Assembly: GCA_045638465.1 (NCBI GenBank)
Contig: JAZUBK010000032.1
Span: 1-16,385, forward strand
Reading direction: 5' to 3'
Origin: CAKVLS01 sp045638465
Lineage (GTDB): Bacteria > Bacillota > Clostridia > Christensenellales > UBA1242
DNA: 16,385 nucleotides
Under the pieces are notes generated by a model that saw only the letters and a list, made by a program, of their open reading frames with translations, was not told the DNA's origin and ran no database searches. The stretch's first letter is position 1. Each line of letters starts with the position of its first letter. Below are positions 8,193 to 14,926 of this stretch, one piece after another. The position numbers and the translations under genes are program-made.

Positions 8193-8912
8193 ATGGTAAA
8201 ATTAAAAGACATAACTTATGTTGTAAAAGACAACGAAACAGGCGAAAATAGAACAATTCTTCAAAATATAAATGTAGAATTTCCAGCAAATAAAATAACT
8301 GTAATCACAGGACACAATGGCAGCGGAAAATCAACTCTAGTTCGCCTTATAATGGGCATAAATAAGCCTACAAGCGGAGATATTTATATCAAAGATAAAA
8401 AGGTTAACAACCTATCAATAACCGACAGAAGCAAAATGGGGCTGGTTATGGCCTTCCAACAACCAGTTAAATTTAAAGGCATCACCGTAAAAGATATGTT
8501 GTCTATCGCAGGGGGAAAAGAAACTAACCTTTCTACTGCTTGTGAATACCTTGCTCAAGTAGGACTTTGTGCTAAAGACTATATCGACAGAGAGCTTGAC
8601 GATACTTTGTCTGGTGGCGAACTAAAAAGAATAGAACTTGCAACTGCACTATGCAAGGGCGGAGATATACTTTTATTCGACGAGCCAGAAGCTGGTATTG
8701 ACCTTTGGAGTTTTGACAACCTAGTTAGTTTGTTTGAAAAACAAAGAGGCAAAACAATAATCATTGTCAGCCACCAAAAACGCATATTGAACATAGCTGA
8801 CTACATATTAGTCCTAAATAGCAAAGCCGAGCCTATACTTGACAAACGTTCAAAACTAATCAAAAAAATATCTACTCAAAAATGTGATAGATTAGGGGGC
8901 GACAATGAATAA
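8193..8912 (+). CDS. sufC: SufC-like Fe-S assembly ATPase (SMS-type SmsC)
   Basis: The product is a 239-aa ABC ATPase. Motifs in order: Walker A GHNGSGKST (40-48), Q-loop FQQP (88-91), signature LSGGELKRIELA (139-150), Walker B ILLFDEPEAGID (159-170) and H-loop VSHQ (192-195). The SufC-type FQQPV after the Q-loop and DEPEAGID fit SufC better than a transporter ATPase, and no permease gene is present. It would power cluster assembly or transfer on the SufB scaffold in the cytoplasm. The next gene overlaps it by 8 nt and encodes SufB/D, so the two are translationally coupled. The absence of SufS, SufU, SufD and SufE nearby matches the two-gene SMS (SmsCB) system described in anaerobes. The ribosome binding site (AGTAGGA, about 12 nt upstream) is weak compared with its neighbours. 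Confidence 0.92.
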   Translation: MVKLKDITYVVKDNETGENRTILQNINVEFPANKITVITGHNGSGKSTLVRLIMGINKPTSGDIYIKDKKVNNLSITDRSKMGLVMAFQQPVKFKGITVKDMLSIAGGKETNLSTACEYLAQVGLCAKDYIDRELDDTLSGGELKRIELATALCKGGDILLFDEPEAGIDLWSFDNLVSLFEKQRGKTIIIVSHQKRILNIADYILVLNSKAEPILDKRSKLIKKISTQKCDRLGGDNE

Positions 8913-9831
8913 TTTAGAGCAAACACATCAAGAGCTTTTGGAAATACTAACCGACCTACACGAAGTGCCACAAGGAAGTTACAATATAAGAAAAGACGGC
9001 GAAAGTCTAAGCCGAGTTTCTACTGAAGACATACAAATAATTCCTAAGCAAGATAAAAGCGGCATAGATATCTACGTAAAACCTGGCGTAAAAAACAAAA
9101 GCGTACACATACCAGTTATTGTTACCGTCGGTGGACTTACCGACCTTGTTTACAATGATTTTTATATCGGAAAAGATGCTGATGTACTTATCGTTGCGGG
9201 TTGCGGAATACACAACGACACAAACAAAAATAGTGAACACAACGGAATACACCGTTTTCACCTTGGCAAAGATTGTAAAGTAAAATATGTAGAAAAACAT
9301 TTAGGCCAAGGCAAAGGCAGCGGCGACAAAAACCTAAATCCAACAACCCATATAAAAATGGAAAAAGGAAGTTTCTTTGAGATGGAAACTTTGCAACTAG
9401 GTGGAGTTACCTACTCCGACAGAAAGACAACCGCCATACTTGCTCAAGACGCAAAACTTATAGTAAAAGAAAAAGTTTTAACCACAGAAAAGCAAATAGC
9501 AAAAACACTTTTTAACGTTACACTTAAAGGCAAACATTCATCAGTTGAAGTTATAAGTCGCAGCGTTGCAAAAGACAATTCTAAGCAAAAGTTTGTTTCT
9601 GTTATCCGTGGTAAAAACGAGTGCTTTGGCCATGTAGAGTGCGATGGCATCTTGCTTGATAAAGCAATCATCGAAAGCAGCCCAAAAGTTGTTGCAGAAG
9701 ATATAAACGCAACACTTGTGCACGAGGCAGCTATCGGAAAAATCGCAGGAGACCAAATAATCAAACTTCAATCTTTGGGCCTGACCGAAGAAGAAGCACA
9801 AAACCAAATCATCAAAGGCTTTTTGAAATAA
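8905..9831 (+). CDS. sufB: SufB-like Fe-S scaffold protein (SMS-type SmsB)
   Basis: The product is 308 aa, much shorter than classical SufB (about 470 aa), as in the minimal SMS type. After a short helical N-terminus it is nearly all beta-rich sequence, consistent with the SufB/D beta-helix. The C-terminal signature is present: GHVECDGILLD with C246, comparable to the catalytic cysteine of SufB, then VHEAAIGKIAGDQ with H273 and E274, and LGLTEEEAQNQIIKGFL. It would build Fe-S clusters with the SufC-like ATPase. The ATG lies within the end of sufC (8-nt overlap) and follows AGGGGG. The final codons form the left arm of the terminator stem. No cysteine desulfurase is nearby, so sulfur must come from elsewhere in the genome or from sulfide; that last point is inference. 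Confidence 0.93.
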   Translation: MNNLEQTHQELLEILTDLHEVPQGSYNIRKDGESLSRVSTEDIQIIPKQDKSGIDIYVKPGVKNKSVHIPVIVTVGGLTDLVYNDFYIGKDADVLIVAGCGIHNDTNKNSEHNGIHRFHLGKDCKVKYVEKHLGQGKGSGDKNLNPTTHIKMEKGSFFEMETLQLGGVTYSDRKTTAILAQDAKLIVKEKVLTTEKQIAKTLFNVTLKGKHSSVEVISRSVAKDNSKQKFVSVIRGKNECFGHVECDGILLDKAIIESSPKVVAEDINATLVHEAAIGKIAGDQIIKLQSLGLTEEEAQNQIIKGFLK

Positions 9832-9850
9832 AAAGCCTTTTTTTATTTTT
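9814..9850 (+). terminator. Intrinsic terminator overlapping the sufB end
   Basis: An 11-bp stem (AAAGGCTTTTT / AAAAAGCCTTT) around loop GAAAT, then T-rich sequence. The left arm encodes the last residues and the stop codon TAA (9829-9831) lies at the loop/right-arm junction. Confidence 0.87.
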
Positions 9851-9861
9851 TAACTAAACCA

Positions 9862-9890
9862 TTTACGACCCCACTATATTGTGGTATAAT
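9862..9890 (+). promoter_or_regulatory. Promoter of the DIP1984-family gene
   Basis: TTTACG (9862-9867), a 17-nt spacer ending TGG, and TATAAT (9885-9890). The spacer contains the small dyad CCAC...GTGG. It rules out the upstream in-frame TTG at 9879 as the start, since that codon precedes the expected transcription start. Confidence 0.75.
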
Positions 9891-9920
9891 ATAAGTATAT
9901 TAAAAAGGAAGGATTTATTT

Positions 9921-10376
9921 ATGAAACTAGCAGAAGCACTTATCGAAAGAGCCGATATAAAAAACAAAATAGAAATGTTACGTATGCGTATGATAAACAA
10001 CGCAAAAGTTCAAGAAGGCACAAAGCCAAACGAAGAACCTACTTCACTTTTAAAAGAACTTGATGATAAACTTGAAAGAATGGAATATTTGATCAAGCAC
10101 ATCAATAAAACGAATGAACAAGCAAAAGCCCCAAATGGCAAAACAATAAGCGAAATGATCGCCGAAAAAGATATCTTAGCAAAAAAATTGAGCATCTTAG
10201 GGTCATATATTGATTCTGGCAGCGCAACAACTACAAGACTAACTCATACCGAAATCAAGATTTTGAGCGCTTTTTCTATTGCTGATATGCAAAAGCAAGT
10301 AGATAAACTTTCAAAACAACTAAGAGAGCTAGATACAAAAATTCAAGAACTAAACTGGCTTACTGACCTTATCTAA
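9921..10376 (+). CDS. DIP1984-family protein (septicolysin-like)
   Basis: The product is 151 aa. MKLAEALIERADIKNKIEML followed by NAKVQEG, LIKHINKTN and MIAEKDIL is the recognisable pattern of the DIP1984/septicolysin family. The protein is almost wholly alpha-helical with heptad-like coiled-coil stretches at about 1-30, 45-70 and 120-148. It has no signal peptide despite the historical cytolysin name, and the molecular function is unsettled. The start at 9921 has an ideal AAGGAAGGA upstream; the longer frame opening at TTG 9879 would include the promoter and is rejected. No terminator follows the stop, so the transcript may run into the structured RNA at 10386-10612. Confidence 0.9.
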   Translation: MKLAEALIERADIKNKIEMLRMRMINNAKVQEGTKPNEEPTSLLKELDDKLERMEYLIKHINKTNEQAKAPNGKTISEMIAEKDILAKKLSILGSYIDSGSATTTRLTHTEIKILSAFSIADMQKQVDKLSKQLRELDTKIQELNWLTDLI

Positions 10377-10385
10377 TATTTTTTA

Positions 10386-10612
10386 GTTGGTAGCAAATAA
10401 AGGTGGGTATTAAACTCGGCAACGGAGTTATTTGTTGCAGCATTTAGGGTAATGGTCTGAATGGCTAAGACAACAATTTATTTTTACGCCATTATTGTTA
10501 CATGCGTAATGTTATAAATTATTTTTATTACCAAATATCAATTTATTTGCGAGGGTGAGGAAATAAGGGGATATATAAAAAAACTAGGATTGCAAACACG
10601 CAATCCTTTTTT
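10386..10612 (+). ncRNA. Candidate structured RNA of unrecognised class
   Basis: This noncoding stretch folds into a nested architecture. The closing stem is GCAAATAAA (10393-10401) with TTTATTTGC (10542-10550), 9 perfect pairs, continued by GGTATT/AATATC (10406-10411 with 10534-10539, one G-U). On the 5' side sits hairpin AACTC/GAGTT (10413-10429). Stem GGTAAT/ATTACC (10448-10453 with 10527-10532) encloses a weak GTCT/AGAC hairpin and a long arm, AATTTAT/ATAAATT (10475-10520) with inner TTACGC/GCGTAA. A purine-rich tail (10551-10570) precedes an intrinsic terminator. CAAATAA of the closing stem could instead pair with TTATTTG at 10428-10434, giving an alternative fold. The motifs of T-box, tmRNA, RNase P and the common riboswitches are not seen. 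No clear promoter of its own was found; it may be a 3' UTR product of the upstream gene. The exact 5' end is a guess. Confidence 0.6.
10586..10612 (+). terminator. Intrinsic terminator ending the structured RNA
   Basis: Stem AGGATTGC / GCAATCCT (8 bp) around loop AAACAC, followed by T6. It lies before the asnS promoter, so it ends transcription of the upstream gene/RNA rather than attenuating asnS. Confidence 0.87.
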
Positions 10613-10635
10613 ATTATAAAAGACCTAAAAAACAC

Positions 10636-10664
10636 TTTATCCAAAAGCATTTTTGTGCTAAAAT
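10636..10664 (+). promoter_or_regulatory. Promoter of asnS
   Basis: TTTATC (10636-10641), a 17-nt spacer ending TGC, and TAAAAT (10659-10664), an extended -10. The expected start near 10671 leaves a 20-nt leader to the ATG at 10691 and excludes the upstream TTG at 10670. Confidence 0.7.
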
Positions 10665-10690
10665 AACTTTTGTTAAAAGAAGGTTTTATT

Positions 10691-12079
10691 ATGAAAAAAA
10701 TAGACATCAAATTATTATACAATGATTACGAAAACTTAAATAACAAACAAGTCTGCATTGGAGGCTGGATTCGCTCTTCAAGAGACCTAAAAGATTTTGG
10801 ATTTTTGGACGTAAACGACGGTACTTGCTTTAAAGGTGTTCAAGTTGTTTTTGACAGAGCAAAAGCCCAAAACTATGACGAACTTGCAAAACTAAACGCA
10901 GGATCATCTGTTGTTTGCACAGGAACACTAGTTGTTACCCCAGAAAACAAACAACCATTTGAAATCAAAGCAGATGAGGTTACTATTCTTTCTGCAACAG
11001 ACCAAGAATACCCACTTCAAAAAAAGCGCCACTCTGCAGAATTTTTGAGAGAAATTGCTTACCTTAGACCAAGAACAAATTTGTTCAACGCAGTGTTTAG
11101 AGTAAGAAGCGAAACTTCTTTTGCTATTCACAAGTTTTTTAACGAAGAAGGTTTTGTGTATGTCCACACCCCTATCATTACTGGCGCTGACTGTGAAGGC
11201 GGTAGTGATGTGTTTAGAGTAACAACTCACAACTTCTACGACGAAAAAACAATGAAAGAAGCCACCCCAGAAAATGACTTCTTTGGCAAAAATGTTTTCC
11301 TAACCCCTACTGGGCAACTAGAGGGCGAAGCTCTTGCACTTGCCTTTTCTAAGGTATATACTTTCGGGCCTACATTTAGAGCCGAAAATAGCAATACCAC
11401 AAGACACGCAAGTGAATTTTGGATGATAGAGCCAGAAGTTGCTTTTAATGACCTTAGCGACAATATGGACCTTATCGAAAAAATGGTAAAATACCTAATC
11501 AATCATTTGCTAAAAACTTGCAAAACCGAAATAGAATTTTTCAACCAATTTGTTGATAATACCCTACTTGCAAGACTTACAAATATTATTTCTAATAAGT
11601 TTGAGAGAATAACTTATACCGAAGCAATCAAACAACTAGAAAAACACAATGACAGTTTTGAATTCAAAGCTTATTGGGGCTGCGATATGCAAAGCGAACA
11701 TGAAAGATACTTGACTGAACACATCTACAAAAAACCAGTATTTGTTACTGATTATCCAAAAGAAATCAAAGCCTTTTATATGCGCCTTAACGACGACAAA
11801 AAGACAGTTGCTGCATGTGACTTGCTTGTTCCTGGAATCGGCGAAATGGTTGGTGGCTCTCAAAGAGAAGAAAGACTTGATGTGTTGCTAGAACTTATGT
11901 CTGACAAAGGCCTAAAAGAACAAGACTACTGGTGGTATCTAAACCTAAGAAAATATGGCTCAGTGATGCATAGCGGTTTTGGTCTTGGATTTGAAAGATT
12001 CTTGATGTATGTTACAGGTGTAAATAATATAAGAGATGTTCAAATCTTCCCTAGAACACCTAACAACTGCAATTTCTAA
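10691..12079 (+). CDS. asnS: Asparaginyl-tRNA synthetase
   Basis: The product is 462 aa, the normal length for bacterial class IIb AsnRS. The N-terminal OB-fold anticodon-binding domain runs over about residues 15-105 (VCIGGWIRSSRDLKDFGFLDV). The catalytic core follows: FNAVFRVRS with the motif 1 helix, FLTPTGQLEGE, motif 2 FGPTFRAENSNTTRHASEFW from about residue 224, and motif 3 GFGLGFERFLMYVTG from about residue 428, then NNIRDVQIFPRTP. It charges tRNA-Asn directly with asparagine using ATP. FGPTFRAENS with TTRHASEFWMIEPE fits AsnRS rather than AspRS. The ATG at 10691 has AGAAGG upstream; the upstream TTG frame is rejected because it precedes the likely transcription start. It is a single gene with its own promoter and terminator. 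Confidence 0.98.
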   Translation: MKKIDIKLLYNDYENLNNKQVCIGGWIRSSRDLKDFGFLDVNDGTCFKGVQVVFDRAKAQNYDELAKLNAGSSVVCTGTLVVTPENKQPFEIKADEVTILSATDQEYPLQKKRHSAEFLREIAYLRPRTNLFNAVFRVRSETSFAIHKFFNEEGFVYVHTPIITGADCEGGSDVFRVTTHNFYDEKTMKEATPENDFFGKNVFLTPTGQLEGEALALAFSKVYTFGPTFRAENSNTTRHASEFWMIEPEVAFNDLSDNMDLIEKMVKYLINHLLKTCKTEIEFFNQFVDNTLLARLTNIISNKFERITYTEAIKQLEKHNDSFEFKAYWGCDMQSEHERYLTEHIYKKPVFVTDYPKEIKAFYMRLNDDKKTVAACDLLVPGIGEMVGGSQREERLDVLLELMSDKGLKEQDYWWYLNLRKYGSVMHSGFGLGFERFLMYVTGVNNIRDVQIFPRTPNNCNF

Positions 12080-12095
12080 TTACTATACAAAATCT

Positions 12096-12129
12096 AAAAA
12101 ACTCAAAGATTACTTCTTTGAGTTTTTTT
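12096..12129 (+). terminator. Intrinsic terminator after asnS
   Basis: A 14-bp stem (AAAAAACTCAAAGA with its complement at 12115-12128) around loop TTACT, running into T7. Confidence 0.9.
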
Positions 12130-12140
12130 CATCTTTACAC

Positions 12141-12174
12141 AAAAAAAAAGAAGGAACAAATAATTTGCTCCCTC
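12141..12174 (-). terminator. Intrinsic terminator of the XRE-membrane operon
   Basis: On the minus strand: GAGGGAGCAAA / TTTGTTCCTTC (11 bp including G-U pairs) around loop TTA, followed by T9. It lies just after the stop at 12183, facing the asnS terminator. Confidence 0.85.
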
Positions 12175-12182
12175 TATTTTTA

Positions 12183-13025
12183 TTATAATTTTACAGTTAC
12201 TGAATATCTTGTCAAAGTGCTAAAATCATATACTTCTGTAACGGCATTGCCGTCAAATACAATTGTATCGTTACCAAAATAAACTGTGTAGTTTTCGTAT
12301 CCATAACCAAAACCAAATAAATTGTATTTTGTCTCAGCTGTTGCTTTTGTAACGTTTGCATCTGTGATAGTTGTTATACCAGAGATATATGAGATAATTG
12401 AGAAATAATCTTCACCTTTTGCGGCAAAGGTTGTATAGTTTGAAGATGTAATTGAAAAGTCAACATATGTCCACTTTCCATCAGCACCTTTTGTATAATT
12501 GATAAAAAGATAATCTCTGTTATCTTTTATCCAAGCTTTTGCTTGTTCATCGGTATATGAAGAATATTTTTGTTTTACATAATCAATATCTTCATTTGTT
12601 GGCAAACGCATAATTGTTTTTGTGTTTCCAACAATAGAAGTTCTTTCTTTCAAAGTTTCGCCAGAGAATATAAACTCTTCGCTATTATCAGTCAAGGCTG
12701 CTTTGTAGCTATAAGAGATGCTCTTTGGAGTTTCTTTTTCAAAAGCGTTTGTTGCATACTCTACCGCAGATGCAACTGCTACTTCTTCTTCACCATGTTT
12801 TTGAGATAGGGTAACCGCACCAAAAGGTATTAGCACCGCTACAAAAGCAATTACTATAAAGATCTTCATAATGTGCTTACCAAAGCTATCTAGTACAATT
12901 GTTTTTCTTGCCTTCTCTCTTTTCTTGGCAAGCTGAGCTTCTATTTTTTCTAGTTTCTTTTGTTTTTTAGGAGATACATTTTCAGAAGCAACTGAGTCTG
13001 GAGTAACATTTTTGTTTTCGTCCAT
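12183..13025 (-). CDS. Single-pass membrane protein with large extracytoplasmic domain, unknown
   Basis: The product is 280 aa and not recognised. Residues 1-50 form a charged cytoplasmic segment with a lysine/glutamate-rich helix (about 19-41: KKQKKLEKIEAQLAKKREK). One membrane helix follows (about 52-73) with no cleavage motif, so the protein is anchored N-in/C-out. Residues 74-280 are an extracytoplasmic domain rich in S, T, Y, G and N with alternating polar/hydrophobic beta-like strands (for example YNLFGFGYGYENYTVYFG near 245). It has no cysteines and no sortase or lipobox motif. Its ATG overlaps the upstream stop (TAATG) and uses GGAGG within the end of that gene, so the pair is translationally coupled and probably works together at the membrane. 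A sensor, anchor or binding role is inference. Confidence 0.85.
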   Translation of the reverse strand: MDENKNVTPDSVASENVSPKKQKKLEKIEAQLAKKREKARKTIVLDSFGKHIMKIFIVIAFVAVLIPFGAVTLSQKHGEEEVAVASAVEYATNAFEKETPKSISYSYKAALTDNSEEFIFSGETLKERTSIVGNTKTIMRLPTNEDIDYVKQKYSSYTDEQAKAWIKDNRDYLFINYTKGADGKWTYVDFSITSSNYTTFAAKGEDYFSIISYISGITTITDANVTKATAETKYNLFGFGYGYENYTVYFGNDTIVFDGNAVTEVYDFSTLTRYSVTVKL

Positions 13026-14569
13026 TATTTATTACCTCCTTCGTTAGTATCCGCAGGAGCTGAAGCGTCTTGGCCCTCTCCTTTGCCTTTCTTAGCTTTT
13101 TTCTCTTTCTTTGGTTTTGCTGGTTTTTCTTCTTGAGGAGCATTTGGATCAATGCCTTTTTTCTCAAGTTTCTTTTGACGTTTTTCTTCGTCTTGTTTTA
13201 CTTCACTAAAACCAGTCACCTCATAAGTTTCTGCACCACGGAAGGCATCATATACTTTTGAATAAAGGATATATCTTAGAGCAACTAATAGTGATACTAC
13301 TGTAAGCACTGGCAACATATAATATTCATAGAATAATTTTGTTCCGTCAACAGTTGCTGTAAGACCACATATAATTAAGGCGTATGCCATAACATATGAC
13401 AAAATATCTAAAGCAAAGTTTATAGCAATATGTTTTCTAACGGCTCTTGTTTGAGTATCTTGAAGGTATCCGTTATAGTCTGTCTTTTGTACTTTGTTAG
13501 AAACTGCAATGTTAGAAATTCTAACAGTCAAAACCAACGCTACAACCACTGCCCATGCAATCTTGCTAAACAATGTTCCAAATACGTGTGGTAGCATAGC
13601 AAAGAAGCCTTCTGAAACTTTTGCAACAAGACCTTTGCTTAGCCCGAACTCATCAACAAGTCTAGCCTTTCCAAAGATGATTTGACCAACTGCCAAACCA
13701 ACACAAACTATAGCCAATGCAAGACCTATTATGCTAACAACTTTCAAAAGTTTTCTTGGCTTATCAGTTCTTAATTTATATTTTGCGAATTTAATAACAT
13801 AAGTATATGTTACTGTGTCTTTCTTTGCAGGTTTGATTGACATACTGCTCATAATAGCAAAAGCCATATAAACCAAACTTAGAGCAGTTACAACTGTAAG
13901 TCCATATTCATAACTTTCGGTTGTAAAGTATGCAATAAGTGCAAAAGCCGCACAGAATAATCCACTAAACAAATATGCAAGTTTTAGTAATATCGCAGAA
14001 TTCTTTGGCAAAAATTCATTACCTGCAAGCATTCTGTAATTTCCTCTAATTCCTACAAAAATCATAAGAACAGAAATCACTGCGATAAGGTACATAAATA
14101 TAGCTGGTAAAATACCTGCCCAAGGAGCAAGATAACCAATGTATATTTTTTCTCCCACAACAAAACTTGGCAAGAACAACGAAACCAAAATACCAATCGC
14201 CAAAATGATAGTTAGATTGAAAGTTGCAGTGCTACCATAGTAAGAGCCGTCTTTGATCATAAAGGTCAATTTTGAATCGGACTCTTCTTTTAGTTTTTGA
14301 GCTTCGGCTTTACGCTTTGCTACTTGCTTTACTGTTTTGATCTCACTAGAGTTATAAATTTGTATGAAGTTATCTGAGAAAAGGTCTGTTGGATTTTTTA
14401 AACCATAGACAGCGCAGATATCCATAACGTTAGTAATGGTTGGAAGTGATAAACCACTTTCCCAAGCGTTGTAGTCTTGCAAACTTATTTGAAGTTTTTT
14501 AGACATCGCAAGTGGACTAATGTTATGACGCTCTCTCAAAAACTTAATGTTTGAACCTAAAGAACTCAT
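13025..14569 (-). CDS. XRE-family HTH domain fused to eight-helix membrane protein
   Basis: The product is 514 aa. Residues 5-65 are an XRE/HTH_3 DNA-binding domain (IKFLRERHNISPLAMSKKL, then QDYNAWESGLSLPTITNVMDI, a typical HTH_3 ending). A charged linker (about 78-105) leads to about eight membrane helices near 118-137, 148-173, 191-214, 220-241, 275-299, 322-349, 380-404 and 414-436. The C-terminal tail (450-514) is very rich in K, E and P (PAKPKKEKKAKKGKG) and is probably cytoplasmic. The N-terminal HTH would lie on the same inner side, so a membrane-tethered one-component regulator is plausible. The membrane part is not a transporter family I recognise. AAGGA precedes the ATG. The promoter at 14611-14639 carries a 19-nt palindrome over its -35, suggesting autoregulation. 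The downstream gene overlaps by one base. Confidence 0.9.
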   Translation of the reverse strand: MSSLGSNIKFLRERHNISPLAMSKKLQISLQDYNAWESGLSLPTITNVMDICAVYGLKNPTDLFSDNFIQIYNSSEIKTVKQVAKRKAEAQKLKEESDSKLTFMIKDGSYYGSTATFNLTIILAIGILVSLFLPSFVVGEKIYIGYLAPWAGILPAIFMYLIAVISVLMIFVGIRGNYRMLAGNEFLPKNSAILLKLAYLFSGLFCAAFALIAYFTTESYEYGLTVVTALSLVYMAFAIMSSMSIKPAKKDTVTYTYVIKFAKYKLRTDKPRKLLKVVSIIGLALAIVCVGLAVGQIIFGKARLVDEFGLSKGLVAKVSEGFFAMLPHVFGTLFSKIAWAVVVALVLTVRISNIAVSNKVQKTDYNGYLQDTQTRAVRKHIAINFALDILSYVMAYALIICGLTATVDGTKLFYEYYMLPVLTVVSLLVALRYILYSKVYDAFRGAETYEVTGFSEVKQDEEKRQKKLEKKGIDPNAPQEEKPAKPKKEKKAKKGKGEGQDASAPADTNEGGNK

Positions 14570-14610
14570 TTCGTTTTTCCTTTTATAAATTTACAATTTT
14601 AACTAATACC

Positions 14611-14639
14611 ATTATACAATTAAAAAAAATATTTGGCAA
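14611..14639 (-). promoter_or_regulatory. Promoter of the XRE-membrane operon
   Basis: On the minus strand: -35 TTGCCA (14634-14639), a 17-nt spacer and -10 TATAAT (14611-14616), about 42 nt before the ATG. Confidence 0.8.
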
Positions 14640-14645
14640 ATATTT
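14627..14645. promoter_or_regulatory. Palindromic operator candidate over the -35 box
   Basis: AAATATTTGGCAAATATTT is a perfect inverted repeat with 9-bp arms around a single central G. It covers the whole -35 hexamer of the XRE gene's promoter, the position expected for a repressor. XRE dimers commonly bind such dyads, so the encoded HTH is the obvious candidate; this is inference. Confidence 0.6.
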
Positions 14646-14864
14646 ATTTATATTATATATAAAAAATAATATAACTATGAAAGTAAAAAAAACATATTGC
14701 TGCAAAAAACAAACTATAAAAAATCAAAAAAATAAAAACCTATCAAAAGTTAAAATTTTTGTTTTGTCTTTTATAAAAAATTACAATATATTTAACATCT
14801 ATTTTGTATGGCTTTTATAATCAAAATTGCATAATAAATTAACCGACCATTTGGTTTTTTACGC
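14646..14864. other. AT-rich intergenic stretch, no gene supported
   Basis: Between the XRE operon promoter and the mutase terminator lies A/T-rich sequence. One open frame on the plus strand (14551-14820) consists of K/N/I/F-rich low-complexity residues, starts inside the XRE gene and has no ribosome binding site. No RNA gene or clear repeat is seen. A small AACC/GGTT hairpin before T6 at 14841-14860 is too weak to call. Confidence 0.55.
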
Positions 14865-14891
14865 AAAAAATGCCACAATTTTGTGGCATTT
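14865..14891 (-). terminator. Intrinsic terminator of the phosphosugar mutase gene
   Basis: On the minus strand: AAATGCCACAA / TTGTGGCATTT (11 bp, tiny AA centre) followed by T6, about 36 nt after the stop codon. Confidence 0.88.
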
Positions 14892-14926
14892 GTTTTCCGA
14901 CCGCATAGTCTGATATTATATGTTTT

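Noticed and set aside
9879..9920. Longer DIP1984-family start at TTG 9879
   Set aside because: The -10 box TATAAT (9885-9890) lies inside this extension, while ATG 9921 has an ideal SD and matches the family's MKLAEALIERA start.
10377..10690. T-box riboswitch controlling asnS
   Set aside because: The AGGGTGG-ACC-GCG T-box sequence and its pairing with the terminator are absent, and asnS has an independent promoter downstream of the terminator.
10670..10690. Longer asnS start at TTG 10670
   Set aside because: It lies at or before the predicted transcription start; ATG 10691 has an AGAAGG site and the usual AsnRS N-terminus.
14551..14820. 89-aa open frame on the plus strand
   Set aside because: Low-complexity K/N/I/F composition, overlap with the start of the XRE gene, no SD, and AT-rich intergenic DNA explain it.
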